Shown: piece by piece, positions 1 to 12,039 of the stretch
How positions within the stretch are numbered: position 1 is the stretch's first letter
Layout: each line of letters opens with the position of its first letter
Assembly: GCA_024760905.1 (NCBI GenBank)
Contig: CM045731.1
Span: forward strand, 22,609,001 to 22,673,000
Source of the DNA: Plotosus lineatus
Taxonomy: Eukaryota > Chordata > Actinopteri > Siluriformes > Plotosidae
Reading direction: 5' to 3'
Length of the DNA: 64,000 nt
Position numbers and translations under genes: made by a program
Notes under the pieces: model-generated
The model's input: only the letters and a program-made list of their open reading frames with translations
What the model was told of the DNA's origin: nothing
Database searches by the model: none

Positions 1-88
1 CAGTCACCCAGAGTTAGCTGAAATGGGCGCCAACCTTCTCGTTACCCTAATTAGGATTACACAGTTCAGAAAATTAATGAATTAAGTA
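1..88 (+). mobile_element. SINE 3' end (S2/S1M tail), cut by window start
   Basis: The sequence begins inside the tail: cccagagttagctgaaatgg, then a GCGCC...CCCTAATTAGGATTA block and aattaatgaattaa, which is the standard 3' end of the S2 and S1M repeats. The head lies outside the window. Confidence 0.7.
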
Positions 89-125
89 AAGCATTCCCAA
101 AATTAAATAATGTTTTGTTCTTAGA

Positions 126-382
<257 letters not shown>

Positions 383-389
383 AATGGTA

Positions 390-634
390 TTCATTCATTC
401 ATTTTTCAAGATGCTTAATCCTAAAATGGGGAGGCTGAGGGAGGCTATAAGGCTGATTTGGAAGAGTCAGTTAATCCACTGTGCACTTTTTTTTTTCTGC
501 GGAAAGAAACCTGGGTACTTCGGGAAAGCCATGCAAGTACAAGCAGAAAATGCAAACTCCCCAAGCCCAGTAATCAATCCCGGGACCTTCTTGCTGTGAG
601 GCGAACATGCTAACCATTGTGCCACCATACTGTC

Positions 635-637
<3 letters not shown>
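390..637 (-). mobile_element. S2 SINE, flanked by AAT/ATT arrays
   Basis: Read on the minus strand it starts with a tRNA-like head (atggttagcatgttcgcctc, B-box region tcccgggattgattac) and ends at the cattcattcattttt tail at 390. The middle has the aaaatgcaaactcccc signature. Microsatellites touch both ends. Confidence 0.75.

Positions 638-692
<55 letters not shown>
636..692. repeat. (ATT)n microsatellite
   Basis: About 19 uninterrupted ATT units next to the head of the S2 copy at 390-637. Confidence 0.95.
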
Positions 693-695
<3 letters not shown>

Positions 696-739
696 AAATT
701 GCTCATTTCTATCAAAGGTGCTCATTTTGGTGCTAATTA

Positions 740-769
<30 letters not shown>

Positions 770-770
<1 letters not shown>

Positions 771-1743
771 CTAGACACCTACCCAAGGTATATCACAAAT
801 AAACAAACAATAATCGCAATAATATGATTGTGTAAAATAATTAAATTAAATTAAAACTGTTGCATTAAACCAAGCATTTTAAAATATACTGTACACAGCA
901 GTGTATATTGTACAGAAGCACAGAACAGCTGGAGCAGCATCAGGATAAACCAGACAAGCTGTAGCCAGACTGTGCAGATTGCTCATTATATAGATTACAG
1001 TGAGAAGCTTATTAAGAGTAACTTTATATAGAATGTGTTCAACCAACTGAAAGATGTGAGGAAAACTGTAGCAGTGACAGAAATCTCCGTGGACCACATG
1101 ATACCTGAAATCCAGACCACACCAGCATCCACTGAGGCCAGAATACTACCATTAGCGATCAAGGTGGTTAGCATAATTTCCTCAAGTGTAATTTGTTGCC
1201 ATACCTCACACCCAGATTTGGTGCTAAATATACTCAAAAGACCCTGCAGTAAACACCTCGCAGGGCTTCTTTAGTTCTAATTCTTTTTGCAAGAAAAACA
1301 AAATCATTAATAATTAGGTACGACGTGCGACTCGAAAGCAAAACTACACTTAATAAATCTACATGAAAGTCATATACAAAGTGCTCTATTTAGGTCCTGT
1401 CCCTTAAGCAAAGAATTACGCGGCTGGGGATACAGAAAATAAAGTGCTTACAGTAAGGTCTGGAGATCTCAGAGCATTAGAAAACACTTTGTATAAAGGT
1501 CATGTCTATAATTAACTATGAACACATTCATAACAGCCTATAATGCATTCATAAGGCACTACAGTGTGTCGTTAATTGTGCACTGTGTAGCCTACAATGT
1601 GTCTTAACGTAAAGATTTATACTATTATTTGTAACACACTTTTTAGTCAATGGTTAACACTTTCTGTGATGGATTTATGTGTAATGAGTTATAAATTAAT
1701 TCATTTCCTGTTATAATGCATTGTTTATAATACAGTATATAAA
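770..1743. other. AT-rich sequence without recognised features
   Basis: Reading frames here are short and resemble no family. Around 1500-1735 there are several near repeats of TAATGCATT and related words, perhaps an old MITE. A T28 run lies just before it at 743-768. Confidence 0.4.
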
Positions 1744-1745
1744 TA

Positions 1746-2238
1746 CAGGGATCCTCACTTGCCGCGGTTAATTGGGAGCAAGATCCCCCACACACCCCCG
1801 CAACCATCGAATTTTGCGAAGTAGGACACCCCCCCCCCACACACACACACACACACGCACACTGACGTATACACACATGTGTATATAATATCAATAAATA
1901 CGTAGTTTATGCTAGAAATGCTTATAATAATAATTAAATATTACAAAAAATGCATAAGATGTAAATAAAATATAAGTACACATATATACAGACGCACGCA
2001 TTCAGATGCGCACATCCCAAAAATGTAAGTAGTTTTGATGGGAGGTTTCAGGTTGTTGGGTTTTTTTTTTTGCATAATCGGCCTTGCTTTTGCAGCACTT
2101 TCTTAACGTTTTCCGCAATTATTCCTTAATTACTTATTTTTTAATATGATGAATATTTTAAAAATAAATAAATTAATTAAAAAAACGTGATTCACTGAAG
2201 CCGCATGAATTGAAGCACGAAGTAACGAGAGATACCTG
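1746..2238 (+). mobile_element. M1 MITE, copy 1 (Tigger-like ends)
   Basis: The left end is CAGGGATCCTCACTTGCCGC and the right end read inwards is CAGGTATCTCTCGTTACTTC. Both are flanked by TA (1744-1745 and 2239-2240), as expected of Tc1/mariner/pogo-type insertion. It is 493 bp with no coding frame. The internal motif tgtatataatatcaataaat is shared with the other four copies. Confidence 0.75.
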
Positions 2239-2399
2239 TATATATTTAAAAAAAACATGGCACAGCCAGTGCGATGTGAAACCTAACAATGTAAGATTAC
2301 AAACTACACTTTGTTTGGAAATTACTTTTAAGAATTTAAATAAGTTTACTTAAAAAAAGTAATTTATTAATTTAAAATGCTAAATGGCACGACTAAATT

Positions 2400-2660
2400 T
2401 ATTTTTGGGGGCAGCCATAGTCTTCCCTTCCTCCACCTTAATGGCTGCAGTGCCCTTGAGCAAGGCAGCTACCCCCCACTCCCCACCCCCACCCCAACTG
2501 CTCTCTGAGTGTCCCAAAGTGTGACAGTCCACTGCTCCATGTGTTTGTGTGTGCGTGTGCGTGCGTGTATGTGTGTGTGTGTGTGTGTGCTCACTCTTTA
2601 CAATATGTGTGTGTGTGTGTGTGTGTGTTCACTTTTGATGGGTTAGATGGTAATAGTTTC
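2400..2660 (+). repeat. Degenerate teleost repeat with an internal (GT)n
   Basis: gcccttgagcaaggcagcta, then cactgctcc and ttcacttttgatgggttag around two GT stretches, resemble the 3' half of a SINE type common in fish. The boundaries are approximate. Confidence 0.45.
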
Positions 2661-2686
2661 CCTTGCACCTTTCAGGATTAATACAG

Positions 2687-4142
2687 CATATTCTTCTTCT
2701 TCTGCTTTTCCTTTCGGTTGTTCCATTCAGGGGCCACCACAGCGAATCATCTGCTTCCATCTCACCCTACATTATGTTGTGTCTCCCTGTACGCCTGTTT
2801 ACTCTCTTCAGTCCTCTCTATGTCCCACTTCTTCTTAGCTCGCCTCTTCTTTTGTACACACTCCTGCACTTCCTCATTCCACCATCAAGTCTCCTTATCT
2901 CCTGTCCTTCCAGATGACACACCGAGTATTCTCCTACCTGTCTCCCTGATCACATTAGCTGTAGTTACCCAGTCATTTGGAAGCACTTCCTGACTACCCA
3001 AAGCCATTTTCAACTCCTCCTTGAAGACAACACGACACTCTTCCTTTTTCAGCTTCCACCACTTTGTCTTCTGCTCAGCCTTTGCCTTTTTGACCTTCCT
3101 CACCATCAGCATCATCCTGCACACTACCATCCTATACTGTTTGGCAAAACTCTCACCAGCTACTACTTTGCAGTCACTGACTTCTTTCAAATTACATCGC
3201 CTACACAAGATGTAGTCTACCTGTGTGCTCCTACCTCCACTTTTATAAGTCACCCTATGCTTCTCTCTCTTCTGGAAGAAAGTATTCACCACAGCCATTT
3301 CCATCCTTTTTGCAAAATCTACCAACATCTGTCCTTCTACGTTCCTGTCCTGGATACCAAACCTTCCCATCACTTCCTCGTCCCCTCTGTTGCCTGCACC
3401 AACATGTCCATTGAAGTCTGCCCCAATGACCACTCTTTCACCTCTGGGGGTACTCTGCATCACTTCATCTAACTAACTCCAGAATCTCTCATTCTCTTCT
3501 AGCTCACATCCTGCCTGTGGGGCATAAGCACTAACAACATTGAACATCACGCCTTCATTTTCTAACTTGAGACTCATTACTCTGTCTGACACTCTTTTCA
3601 CTTCTAGAACATTCCTGACGAACTCCTCCTTCAAGATGACTCCTACTCCATTTCTCTTCCCATCCACACAATGAAAAAACAGCTTAAACCCTGCTCCTAA
3701 GCTTCTAGCCTTGCTACCTTTCCACCTGGTCTCCTGAACACACAGTATGTCCACCTTCCACCTCTGCATCATGTCAGCCAGCTCTCTACCTTCTCCTGTC
3801 ATAGTTCCAACATCCAAAGTCCCTACTTTTAGTCCTCAACTCATGCCTTTCCTCTTCTCTCTCTCTGGCTATGGACATGCCTCCCGCCTCTCCTTCTTCG
3901 ATGTCTTCGACCAATAGTAGTCCAATTTCCACCAGCACCCTGATGGCTAACAGCACTGATGGCGGCCGTTGTTAACCCGGGCCTCGATCAATCCGGTATG
4001 ACATTTTTTGTTGTGACTCGCATTTTTTATTTGCCATTTGTTTTCCACCGGATGCCCTTCCTGACGCAACCCTCTGCATTTATCCAGGCTTGGGACCGGC
4101 GCGAGGGAGAGACACTGGCTTGTGCCCCTCCCTTATGGCTAA
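2687..4142 (-). mobile_element. RTE-type LINE, internally deleted
   Basis: On the minus strand it reads 5'UTR (about 4142-3830, with aaggaggggcac-like and gtcaggaagggcatccgg blocks), an endonuclease region (3829 to about 2790), then a direct jump to the 3' terminus (tgattcgctgtgg...cccctga...aagaagaagaa, 2687-2770). The whole reverse transcriptase is missing. The jump falls just after the codons for K-Q-A-Y-R-E. The end is a short (TTC)n tail. Confidence 0.85.
2790..3829 (-). pseudogene. APE-type endonuclease remnant of the RTE LINE
   Basis: It keeps the hallmarks of the exonuclease-endonuclease-phosphatase fold used by RTE retrotransposons to nick target DNA. Seen in order are DILCVQETRWKGS (catalytic Glu), NGVGVILKEEF, VVSAYAPQ, VIGADFNGHVG and TQVDYILCRR. 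An in-frame TAG after FWS (about 3473-3475) breaks it. Downstream, where RT should begin, the element is deleted, so it cannot be active. Confidence 0.85.
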
Positions 4143-4149
4143 ATAATAA

Positions 4150-4710
4150 TAAATATATAAATAAAAATAAATGGGTTATGAAGGTTGTACTGCATTATCA
4201 TTATTAGCGCAGGTAATGCAGGTGAAACATATTATGGATGAATTTATTATACAAAAAAAAAAAAAAAAAATTGTCGAGTTAAGTGCTACAAAACATTTAT
4301 GAATGTAAAAAAAAAAAAAAAAAAAAAACTGATACATTTTCTGTAATAACTGTGAAAGCATTAAGAGTGGCGACGCATAATCCCCAATGCAATGAGGACT
4401 GTGCAATTAAAGTCGATAGCAACTGCAAGTAATTAACAGACAACAAATTAAAAGCAAATGATGTGTGAACTTATAGCTCATATGACGATTTTTCAAACAG
4501 CTCAAAGATCGATTAATAACAAGTTAAACTTCATGTAAGGCTTTGAATAGTATAGAAATAAGCGCAGACTCTGATTTTTTACAGCTTACAGGATATCGAA
4601 CGCCACCATGCTCTGGTATTGATGTTTTCAAAATGAAAGATCTGTTTACAGGATCAGTTAATGATCAAGTAATAATTAGAATATCCACAGAAGTTGCGTT
4701 TCACCCCTTT
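4150..4710. other. No recognised feature; two poly(A) runs
   Basis: Poly(A) at about 4251-4270 and 4307-4328. Otherwise unremarkable AT-rich sequence. Confidence 0.4.
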
Positions 4711-4714
4711 GTGT

Positions 4715-4767
<53 letters not shown>
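4711..4767. repeat. (GT)n microsatellite
   Basis: About 28 GT units with a single GA interruption near the start. Confidence 0.95.
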
Positions 4768-4768
<1 letters not shown>

Positions 4769-4901
4769 ATTTGTTTTTTTTTTACCCCACAGGAGCCTTG
4801 GCATAACATAGGCATGACCTCGGAGATGCCTTTGATAATTTGGCTTTATGTAAAGAAGCCAGTTCTCTGTGTTGTTTATTCCAGTGCAATGCTATGCAAG
4901 G

Positions 4902-5075
4902 GTAGCATGGTCGTGCAGTGGTTAGCATGTCCGCCTCACAGCAAGAAAGTCCTGGGTTGAAGTCCCGGCTTTTTTTGTGCGCAGTTTGCTTATTCTCCCG
5001 TGCGTGGGTGGGGTTTCTCAGCTACTCCAGTTTTCTTCCACAGTCCAGAGACATGCATATTATGCTTAATAGCTA
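4902..5075 (+). mobile_element. S2 SINE, 3' truncated
   Basis: The head gcagtggttagcatgtccgc and the tcacagcaagaaagtcctgg block are clear, followed by a decayed gtttcctcc/acagtccagagacatgca core. The tail is missing. Confidence 0.75.
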
Positions 5076-5079
5076 AAGT

Positions 5080-5670
5080 GTCTTGAAAGGAGTACATCCA
5101 CCAGTAAATATCCGATGTGTTTTATCTTCAGTGATCGGTTCACCTAGGCTGATACAAGCGGCTTCGAGTTGCACCACCCCAGCTCATGGGCCTAGTATCT
5201 CTTATTCATCTGTATTATATATAGCTTATATCTTGTTTGCTTTCATGATTGTTTTTTTTTTTTCAAGAAAACAACTTCAAATACCCTGACTCCTGGATAG
5301 GAAGTACAGATGAGCACTTTGAGGTTAGGATTAACTTGGAGTAGCTGTCACAAATAATAATAAAAAAAAAAAGATCTTGAACTCCACACTCTTATGTAAG
5401 ATTAAAGTAAGGCTGGTCCTTCTTACTGAAGAGAGCGCGTTGTTGTTGTGGCTGTAAAGCAGAGTCACTCAAAAAGTTACTGAAGAAGAAGTTGAATCAA
5501 TGCTGTACACAAATGCAAAAAAGGTGTCTAAAAATACTGAGGTGTCCAGCTACACCAAAAAATTCCGCAAGTTGCGATCAAAGCCACAGAAAGAAGGACA
5601 GGGCTAGTCACTGTATTCAACTAAAAATTGAACCTGCACCTTACTTTTGTATTTATTAAACTAAGTATTG
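5080..5670. other. No recognised feature
   Basis: No known repeat family and no exon-like frame. A T13 run lies at about 5251-5263. Confidence 0.35.
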
Positions 5671-5674
5671 CAGC

Positions 5675-5920
5675 ACACTCTGGGTGACTATCTTAGCCTA
5701 CATTGCTTGCCAGATAATTGCAGGGCAACAGACACCCAGTCATACTTGCACTCACACCTAGGGGCAATTTGGAGCAGTCATTCAGCCTCATGTGCATGTC
5801 TTTGGATTGAAACGTAGAGGAAACATACACAAGCACATGGAGGACATGCAAAAACCCAAGCCTTCTTGATGTGAGGCAGATGAACTAACCATTATACCGT
5901 CATTGTGCTACACTGACGAC
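5675..5920 (-). mobile_element. S2 SINE
   Basis: Contains cacacctaggggcaatttgg, catgtctttggattg and the head end ccttcttgatgtgaggcaga. The 3' tail is lost. Confidence 0.7.
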
Positions 5921-6229
5921 ATTAATTAGTCCCGTACTCCAAAGTCTTTCAATTGCTCTATCAATCCATGTCCTAGTCTTGCACCCGTGTTGTGTTAGAT
6001 TTCTCATTATTGTTTAGTTTAGTCTTTGAACCGCTGATGTTTGGGTTACTAATACATTGTTTTAATCACTGAGCCACCACTGCCTCTTACTGTCAGTTAC
6101 TGTTGCTTCTGTCTTTCTGTTAACGTTAACAGGCTAATGATGCTACCACAAGCTCAGTGGTTTTAGCATTTGTATGCAGCATTGCTGGTTAGCTTGCATA
6201 GTTTGGATGATGTGAATTATTTCATAAGA

Positions 6230-6281
6230 ATCTTGTTCTAGTTCCCTGTTTGTTTACAATAAAAATTAACTAGAACAAGAT
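6230..6281. repeat. Perfect 14-bp inverted repeat
   Basis: ATCTTGTTCTAGTT (6230-6243) and its exact complement AACTAGAACAAGAT (6268-6281) enclose a 24-nt spacer. It is not part of a repeat family I recognise. Confidence 0.8.
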
Positions 6282-6359
6282 CATGTGACTGAAGGAATGT
6301 TCTTGCATGTGAGTGATAACTTGGCAGTGCAACATTGGTTCATAAAGAGTGGAAAATTC

Positions 6360-6485
6360 ACTCATTTATTCATTTTCTAAGCCACTTGTTCCTAATTAGA
6401 GTCGCAGAGAGTCTGACGCCCACTTCAGCCGAGTCTGGGCAAAGGCGGATTACACCCTGGACTTACCAGTCCATCGCAAGGCCAT
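6360..6485 (-). mobile_element. SINE tail fragment (S2/S1M type)
   Basis: cattcattttctaagccact and ccatcgcaaggcc show the 3' end only. It stops about 60 bp before the next SINE. Confidence 0.65.
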
Positions 6486-6544
6486 TACTACTAATTACTA
6501 TTCAATCAATCAATCTGGGTGCCGTGCCAGAATTCAACAACAGG

Positions 6545-6908
6545 GCTGTAGTGGTGTAGTGGCATAGGGCGCTGAATCGTTGATCCTAGGGTTGGGGGTT
6601 CGAGTCCCACTCTCCATAAGGTTGCCCCCCCCACACACACACAGTGCAGCTCACTAGGTTATCAAAGGTGACCCATATCTCTCACTGTCTATGGTGAGAG
6701 GTTAATGTAAAAGAACCATTGCTGACTTTTGTAAAGAGTAGCTGCAAAGCCGTCAGAGTGTTTCTGCCCCTTGCTAAAGGATTGTGTCAGGAAGGGCATC
6801 CGATGTAAAAACCTATGCGAAGTCAAACATGCGAATCAGATGATTCGCTGTGGCGACCCCTGAAAAAAGGAAAAGGCCAAAAGAAAAAAAAGAAGAAGAA
6901 GAAGAAGC
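6545..6908 (+). mobile_element. S1R SINE (RTE-tailed)
   Basis: The tRNA-like head has gtggtgtagtggcatagggc and B box GGTTCGAGTCC (6598-6608). The core contains aaagaaccattgctgacttt. The tail has gtcaggaagggcatccgatg, then gattcgctgtggcgacccct and a (AAG)n end, which matches the RTE element at 2687-4142. It is a nearly complete copy. Confidence 0.85.
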
Positions 6909-8530
6909 CACAACAACCTTCTCTTTGTGGTTCTTCAGACCCTGAGTGAGCACAATTGGTCTCCAACCAGTTGTTTGTTCTTCTTGTCATGGCTGTATAT
7001 GAAGGGCAAACAATCCACAGTTGAGGCCTAAAGTTTTTTCTGCAGGGTGTTTTTATTGAGTTGTCATCTCTAGCTAGCTGGCCGTTAACTCTAAAGAGTT
7101 CATCTGCCCTTTGATAGGTCTTGTTTTTATTCCCACAGGGTTGCTAGCCAGTCAAATACTATTATGAATAAATACATATAAATTATTAATCACTACTAAT
7201 TACTAATCATATCCGATGCAGGACTCACTGACCCTTGTGCACAGGAGTAAGCAAAAGGTTTCAGAAAGACATTGTAGCTGATTCCATTTTATTTTCATGA
7301 GATAACATTGTATTTCATGTTTATTTAATACTGGTATGTCTACTGGATGAATAACCCAATTTAAATTTCTACCGAAGGAAACAAAAGCAAATAAATAAAC
7401 ATGAGAGAAAGTATGCACCTTTTTTCTCACCCCTTGGGAAAATTCAGGACTTCTACAGGAAAACAAATGGACTCGGGTCCTATATTCCAACAGTCTATTG
7501 TTCCGACAATTAAAGCTCACTGATCCGACAGTTACAGCCCATTGATTAGAGAGTCGTAAACCTTAAATCGAAGCAGAACTCAACTGAACTGAGGGGGGAG
7601 CCCAACTGACTTAAGCGAGGTGCCCATCTTGTATGAGTTATACTGTCGGACCAATGGTTGTCAGAACATGAAGCTGCCCCTCCAAACGTGATGGATTACG
7701 AAAAGTGGTGATAAATGAAGTTGAAATGACTTTGCTGAGAAACACTGAGGGGGAATTACTTTTTAATTTGATTTATTGCTATTACCTCTGCATGTATGCA
7801 GGAAACTGATAATAGGGACACAACGAGCCCTACACTCCAGCTAACCTTTTCACCTGGCCTCCGACTGAATTCGACATATACCGAAAGATGGCTCCAAATG
7901 AGGAGGATTCTTTATGTATGTGAGGAAATGATGATATTCAACAGCACTGTCATGACTCATTTCCAGGCAGCCTCACGCAATCCAGGTGTAATCTGAAGAC
8001 TGGAGAGAAAAATGTTAGAACTATAACGTCTTTCTGCATCTAAGACTCTTTAGAGATACGCAGGGAGGAGAAGTGTAATGTAAGCAATATTTAAATATGA
8101 ATATATTTGAGTCTCTCAGCGTTTTCATGCTCGGCGTGCTTTATTGCGCCAAGGTAAACCAACACTCCCATCATGTGACGTGATTGAAATTCGGACAGCG
8201 TGCAAGCAAAAAAAAAAAAAAAAAAAAGTTATTTTTAGTCTCGCCATGTCTCGCCACTCTGGAATGTGGAAAAGTTCCTGACACGTCAAGCTTGAAAAAG
8301 CCAGAAAGCCGTGCTCTCGATCGAGCAAAGTGCAGCGGCAGCACATCCCTTGTGCTTTCCAGACAACTGCAAACATCTCCAGCAATGTGTTCCTGTGCAC
8401 ACAACCTTGGTGTTGAACCAGGTTAGCCTGTGAGATTCTCTTTTGAGAAGATAAGACTCTTGGCAGCCATGAGAGACAACTCGGTCTCCTCGGGAAGCAA
8501 AGAAAATCGACAAGCTGACCGGCAAAATAG

Positions 8531-8533
<3 letters not shown>
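6909..8533. other. No recognised feature
   Basis: Mostly single-copy-looking sequence. There is an A20 run at about 8207-8227. The stretch 7796-8100 is less AT-rich than its surroundings, but no frame in it looks like an exon. Confidence 0.35.
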
Positions 8534-8588
<55 letters not shown>

Positions 8589-8613
8589 TAAGACACCACA
8601 ACGCACAAATGCA

Positions 8614-8687
<74 letters not shown>

Positions 8688-8692
8688 CACAC
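8534..8692. repeat. Compound (GA)n and (CA)n microsatellite
   Basis: (GA)26 at about 8534-8585, a 28-bp link, then (CA)n at about 8614-8692. Long reading frames across it are translations of the repeat. Confidence 0.95.
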
Positions 8693-9650
8693 AATTCCCT
8701 TTCCTCTTCTCCCTCTTGCTCAGATTTTGATTGAGGGTGGTACAAAGCAGTGAGGGAGGCTGTGCATTAATATTTTAAAAAGGGCACCCACTACGTTTGA
8801 TGCGCAGGCCCTTATGCAAATCAAATGGTGGATGAAGATCCCTGAGGAGCATGCGCTGCTTTATGTTTTGCTCTAAAAAAAATATAAATAAATAAATAAA
8901 AGGCTAAATGAACTTTTCACCCTCCCTGTGCAACCCTTGCTCAGAGCAGTAACCGAGTTTTCGTGCTCTGTCTATGTGTGTTCGGAATAACGCTGCATAT
9001 CTGTTTCGCACTTCAAATATTCATATATATACAGACTAGAATTTTATACATGGCCTCTTCAAGTAAACTTAAATATGTTTTTTATTTATTTGACTTATTT
9101 TTATAACCCCGCAAATCATAATATTAGAATTATGAGCAATGAGCGTGACACTTCCTCAACCTCCACTACGTCGCTCCTGTTCCCAGTCAATATTTACCTC
9201 AGCAAAGGAGATTATTATTGTCTGCATTTGTTTTAAAGAAAGTTTACATAGAAAGATATGGGGATTTTATGGAGGGGTGAAATACAGCCTAAGTAACATT
9301 CTGAGAGATTTTGCAGATGATCCGGGTCAAATTCTGGATTCATATTTTTTAAAGAGTTCGTTAACATTGTAAAATTGGATGATTTCTTTGGAATTGTGGT
9401 GTTACAACAGGCCCAGCAGTATTCTGCTTTTTTTGTTAATTTATTTATTTTTTTCTTTTCTTGCCATATGGTAGACGCTTGCACCCTCCAACTGCTCTCA
9501 TAACTGATGCAATATTTTATACTTTTTTAACGTTTATTTTGTGTGTTTAATGACTTGAATTGCTTCTATTATTTAAAATATTAAGAAAAATAGGTTTAGT
9601 ACCATTAAATAAATATTAACATTAAACCACTAGCATAACATTTTAAACTA
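8693..9650. other. No recognised feature
   Basis: AT-rich single-copy-looking sequence with nothing I can name. Confidence 0.35.
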
Positions 9651-9845
9651 GGCAGTGGTGGCTCATTGGATAAGACTTGAGGTTATTGATCAGAGAGTTA
9701 GTGGGTCAAGTCCACTACCACCAAGCTGTCACTGTTGGGCAAAACTTTGAGCAAGCCCCTTAAGCTTTAACTGTTCAGTTGTATAAATGAGTTATTAAAA
9801 ATGTACTCCAGGTAAAAACATTTGTCAAATGCCACAAATAGACAC
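9651..9845 (+). mobile_element. S4 tRNA-derived SINE
   Basis: The head ggcagtggtggctcattgga and B-box-like gtgggtcaagtcc (9711-9723), then caagctgtcactgttgggc, end in a tttgtcaaatgccacaaata tail. It belongs to the common fish type ending in a TCTGCCAAATGCC-like tail. This is the only clear copy in the window. Confidence 0.7.
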
Positions 9846-9884
9846 TTGAACTGAAATTAATCACTTAAATACTTATTCATTTAT

Positions 9885-10198
9885 TTGCTGAATAACTTAA
9901 TCGTTCTACTTGGGTTATAATTACCATGGTACATCCTGAAAAGCTCATAGACCATTACAAGCCAACGCACACAACCATTTAGAGTCATGTTCAAAACTTT
10001 GGGCAATTTGGATCCACTAGTTAGCCTAATGTGCCAGTCTTTGGGCTGTTGGAGGAAATCATAGTACCCGGAGAAAACCTTTACAAGCATTGGGAGAGCA
10101 TGCAAACTCAACAAAGAAATAACCAAGCCCAGGGCTTGAACCCAGGACCTGAATTGCTGTGAGGCAGACATGTCAACCACTGTGCCCCTGTGGTCACA
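9885..10198 (-). mobile_element. S2 SINE
   Basis: Decayed tail at 9885-9910. The middle ggagagcatgcaaactcaac and the head end gctgtgaggcagacatgtca are clear. It abuts the 5'-truncated LINE that starts at about 10218. Confidence 0.7.
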
Positions 10199-10217
10199 AA
10201 AAATAAATGAATTAAAC

Positions 10218-12034
10218 AAGGTCGTCTATGCTTATCGTGGCGGTCACTCCCAAACCCGGTGGTGGACACCTGCGGTGAAGGGGGCTGTACAACTGAAAAA
10301 AGGAGGCCAATTAGGCCTTATCGGACTGTGGGACTCCCGAGGCAGTAGATAGGTACAGGTAGGCCAAACATGCTGCAGTCGAAGCTGTCGCCAATGCAAA
10401 ATGCAGAAGGGGGAGCAGTTCTCTACAACTACTGTTCACAGTGGAAGTGGGGAGCTGCTCATCTCGATTGGGGATGTCATCGGGAAGTGGAATGAATACT
10501 TTGAGGACCTCCTCAATCCCATCAATATGGAGGAGGAAGATCCTGGGAGTCTGGGCGAGGGTCTGCCCATAACTAGAGCTGAGGTCACTGAGGTAGTCAA
10601 AAATCTCCTTGGTGGTCGGGCTCCGGAGATGGATGAGATCCACCCTAAATATCTCAGGGCTCTGGATGCTGTAGTACTGTCTTAGTTGACACATCTCTCC
10701 AACATCACGGGCTGTACCTCTGGATTGGCAAACCAGGGTGGTAGACCCCCTTTTTAAAAATGGGGACAGAAGGGTGTGTTCCAATTATTGTGGAATCACA
10801 CTCCTCAGCCTACCCTGGAAAGTATATGGAGGGGTGCCGGAGAGGAGGATCAGACTGATAGTTGAACCTCAGATTCAGGAGGAAAAATATGGTTTTTGTC
10901 CTGCCCATGGCACTCTTGACCAACTCTATACGCATCGCAAGATCTTGGAGGGGGCATGGGAGTTTGCCAAACCTGTCCACATGTGTTTTGTGGATTTGGA
11001 GAAGGCTTTGGACCATGTCCCTTGAGCTATCCTGTGGGTTGTGCTCTGGGAGTACGGCATTCCAGACTGGTTGCTACAGGCCATTCGATCACTGTATCAC
11101 CGGAGCCAGAGTTTGGTCCACATTTGGAACAACAGGTTGGATTCCTTTCCGATGAGGGTTGGAGTACACCAAGGCTGTCCTTTGTCACTGATTCTGTTCA
11201 TAATTTTTATGGTGCAGCCAAAGTGTTGAGGAGTTCTGGTTTGGTGGCCATCAGATCTTGTCTTTACTTTTTGCAAATGACGTCCTTTTGGGTTCATCAA
11301 GCCAGGACCTCCAGCTCTCATTGGAGCAATTCGCAGTCAAGTGCGAAGCCGTTGGGATGAAAATCAGCACCTCAAAATGCAAGGACATGGTTTTCAATCA
11401 GACAAGGATGGAATACACCCTCTGGGTTAGGAATGGGGTCCTGCCCCAAGTGAAGGATTTCAAATATCTTGGGGTCTTGTTCATGAGTGAGGGAAGGATG
11501 GAACATGAGATCAACAGATGGATTGCTGCTGCCTCTGCTGTAAAGTGGATCCTGTACTGGTCCATCGTGGTGAAGGGGGAGCTGAGCCACAAGGCAAAGC
11601 TCTCAATTTACTAGTCGATCTACGTTCCAATCCTTACTTATGGTCACGAGCTTTGGATAGCGACCAAAATAACAGGATCGCGGCTGAAATGAGCTTCGTT
11701 CACCGGGTGGCGAGACTCTCCCTTAGAGATAGGGTGAGAAGCTCAACCATCCGAGGAGAGCTCGGAGTAGAGTCGCTGCTCCTCTGAATTGAGAGGCCAG
11801 TTGAGCTGGCTTGAGCATCTGGTTAGGATGCCTCTCGAACACCTCCCTGTTGTGGGATCGAGGTAGAACACGCTGGATGGACTATGCCTCTCGGTTTATC
11901 TGGAAATGCCTCGGTGTCCCCTTGGAAGAGCTGGAGGAAGTGACTGGGGAGAAGGACATCAGAACCTGATTGCTTAGGCTGCTGCCCCCGCAACCAGACC
12001 CTGGAATTAGTGGAAGAAGATGAGATGAGATGAG
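10218..12034 (+). mobile_element. APE-type LINE (family A), 5' truncated
   Basis: It begins within the linker between endonuclease and RT (a TRWWTP-like segment) and runs through RT to a 3' end of ggaagaagatgagatgagat. The endonuclease and 5'UTR are missing. A reversed, much longer relative lies at about 52489-55668 and shares the family's NYxGITLLSLP and VHMCFVDLEKA segments. Confidence 0.85.
10401..11990 (+). pseudogene. Reverse transcriptase remnant of LINE family A
   Basis: RT motifs in order are SNYCGITLLSLPWKV, IQEEKYGFCPAHGTLDQLY, VHMCFVDLEKALDHVP, GVHQGCPLSLILF and LLFANDVLL. C-terminal LSLRDRVRSS and GVESLLL follow. The fragments fall in different frames (frame breaks near 10690, 11230-11260 and 11620) and there is a stop after DHVP. 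The catalytic pair that should read ADD is AND here, so the enzyme is dead twice over. The family copies itself by target-primed reverse transcription. Confidence 0.85.
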
Positions 12035-12039
12035 AAAAT

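Noticed and set aside
4770..4800. Splice-acceptor-like tttttttttaccccacag
   Set aside because: The downstream frame stops quickly, does not match any protein family, and leads into a SINE.
8125..8745. 206-codon frame with CVCVCV and LSLSLS runs
   Set aside because: It spans a (GA)n-(CA)n microsatellite. No domain, splice site or conservation signal supports it.
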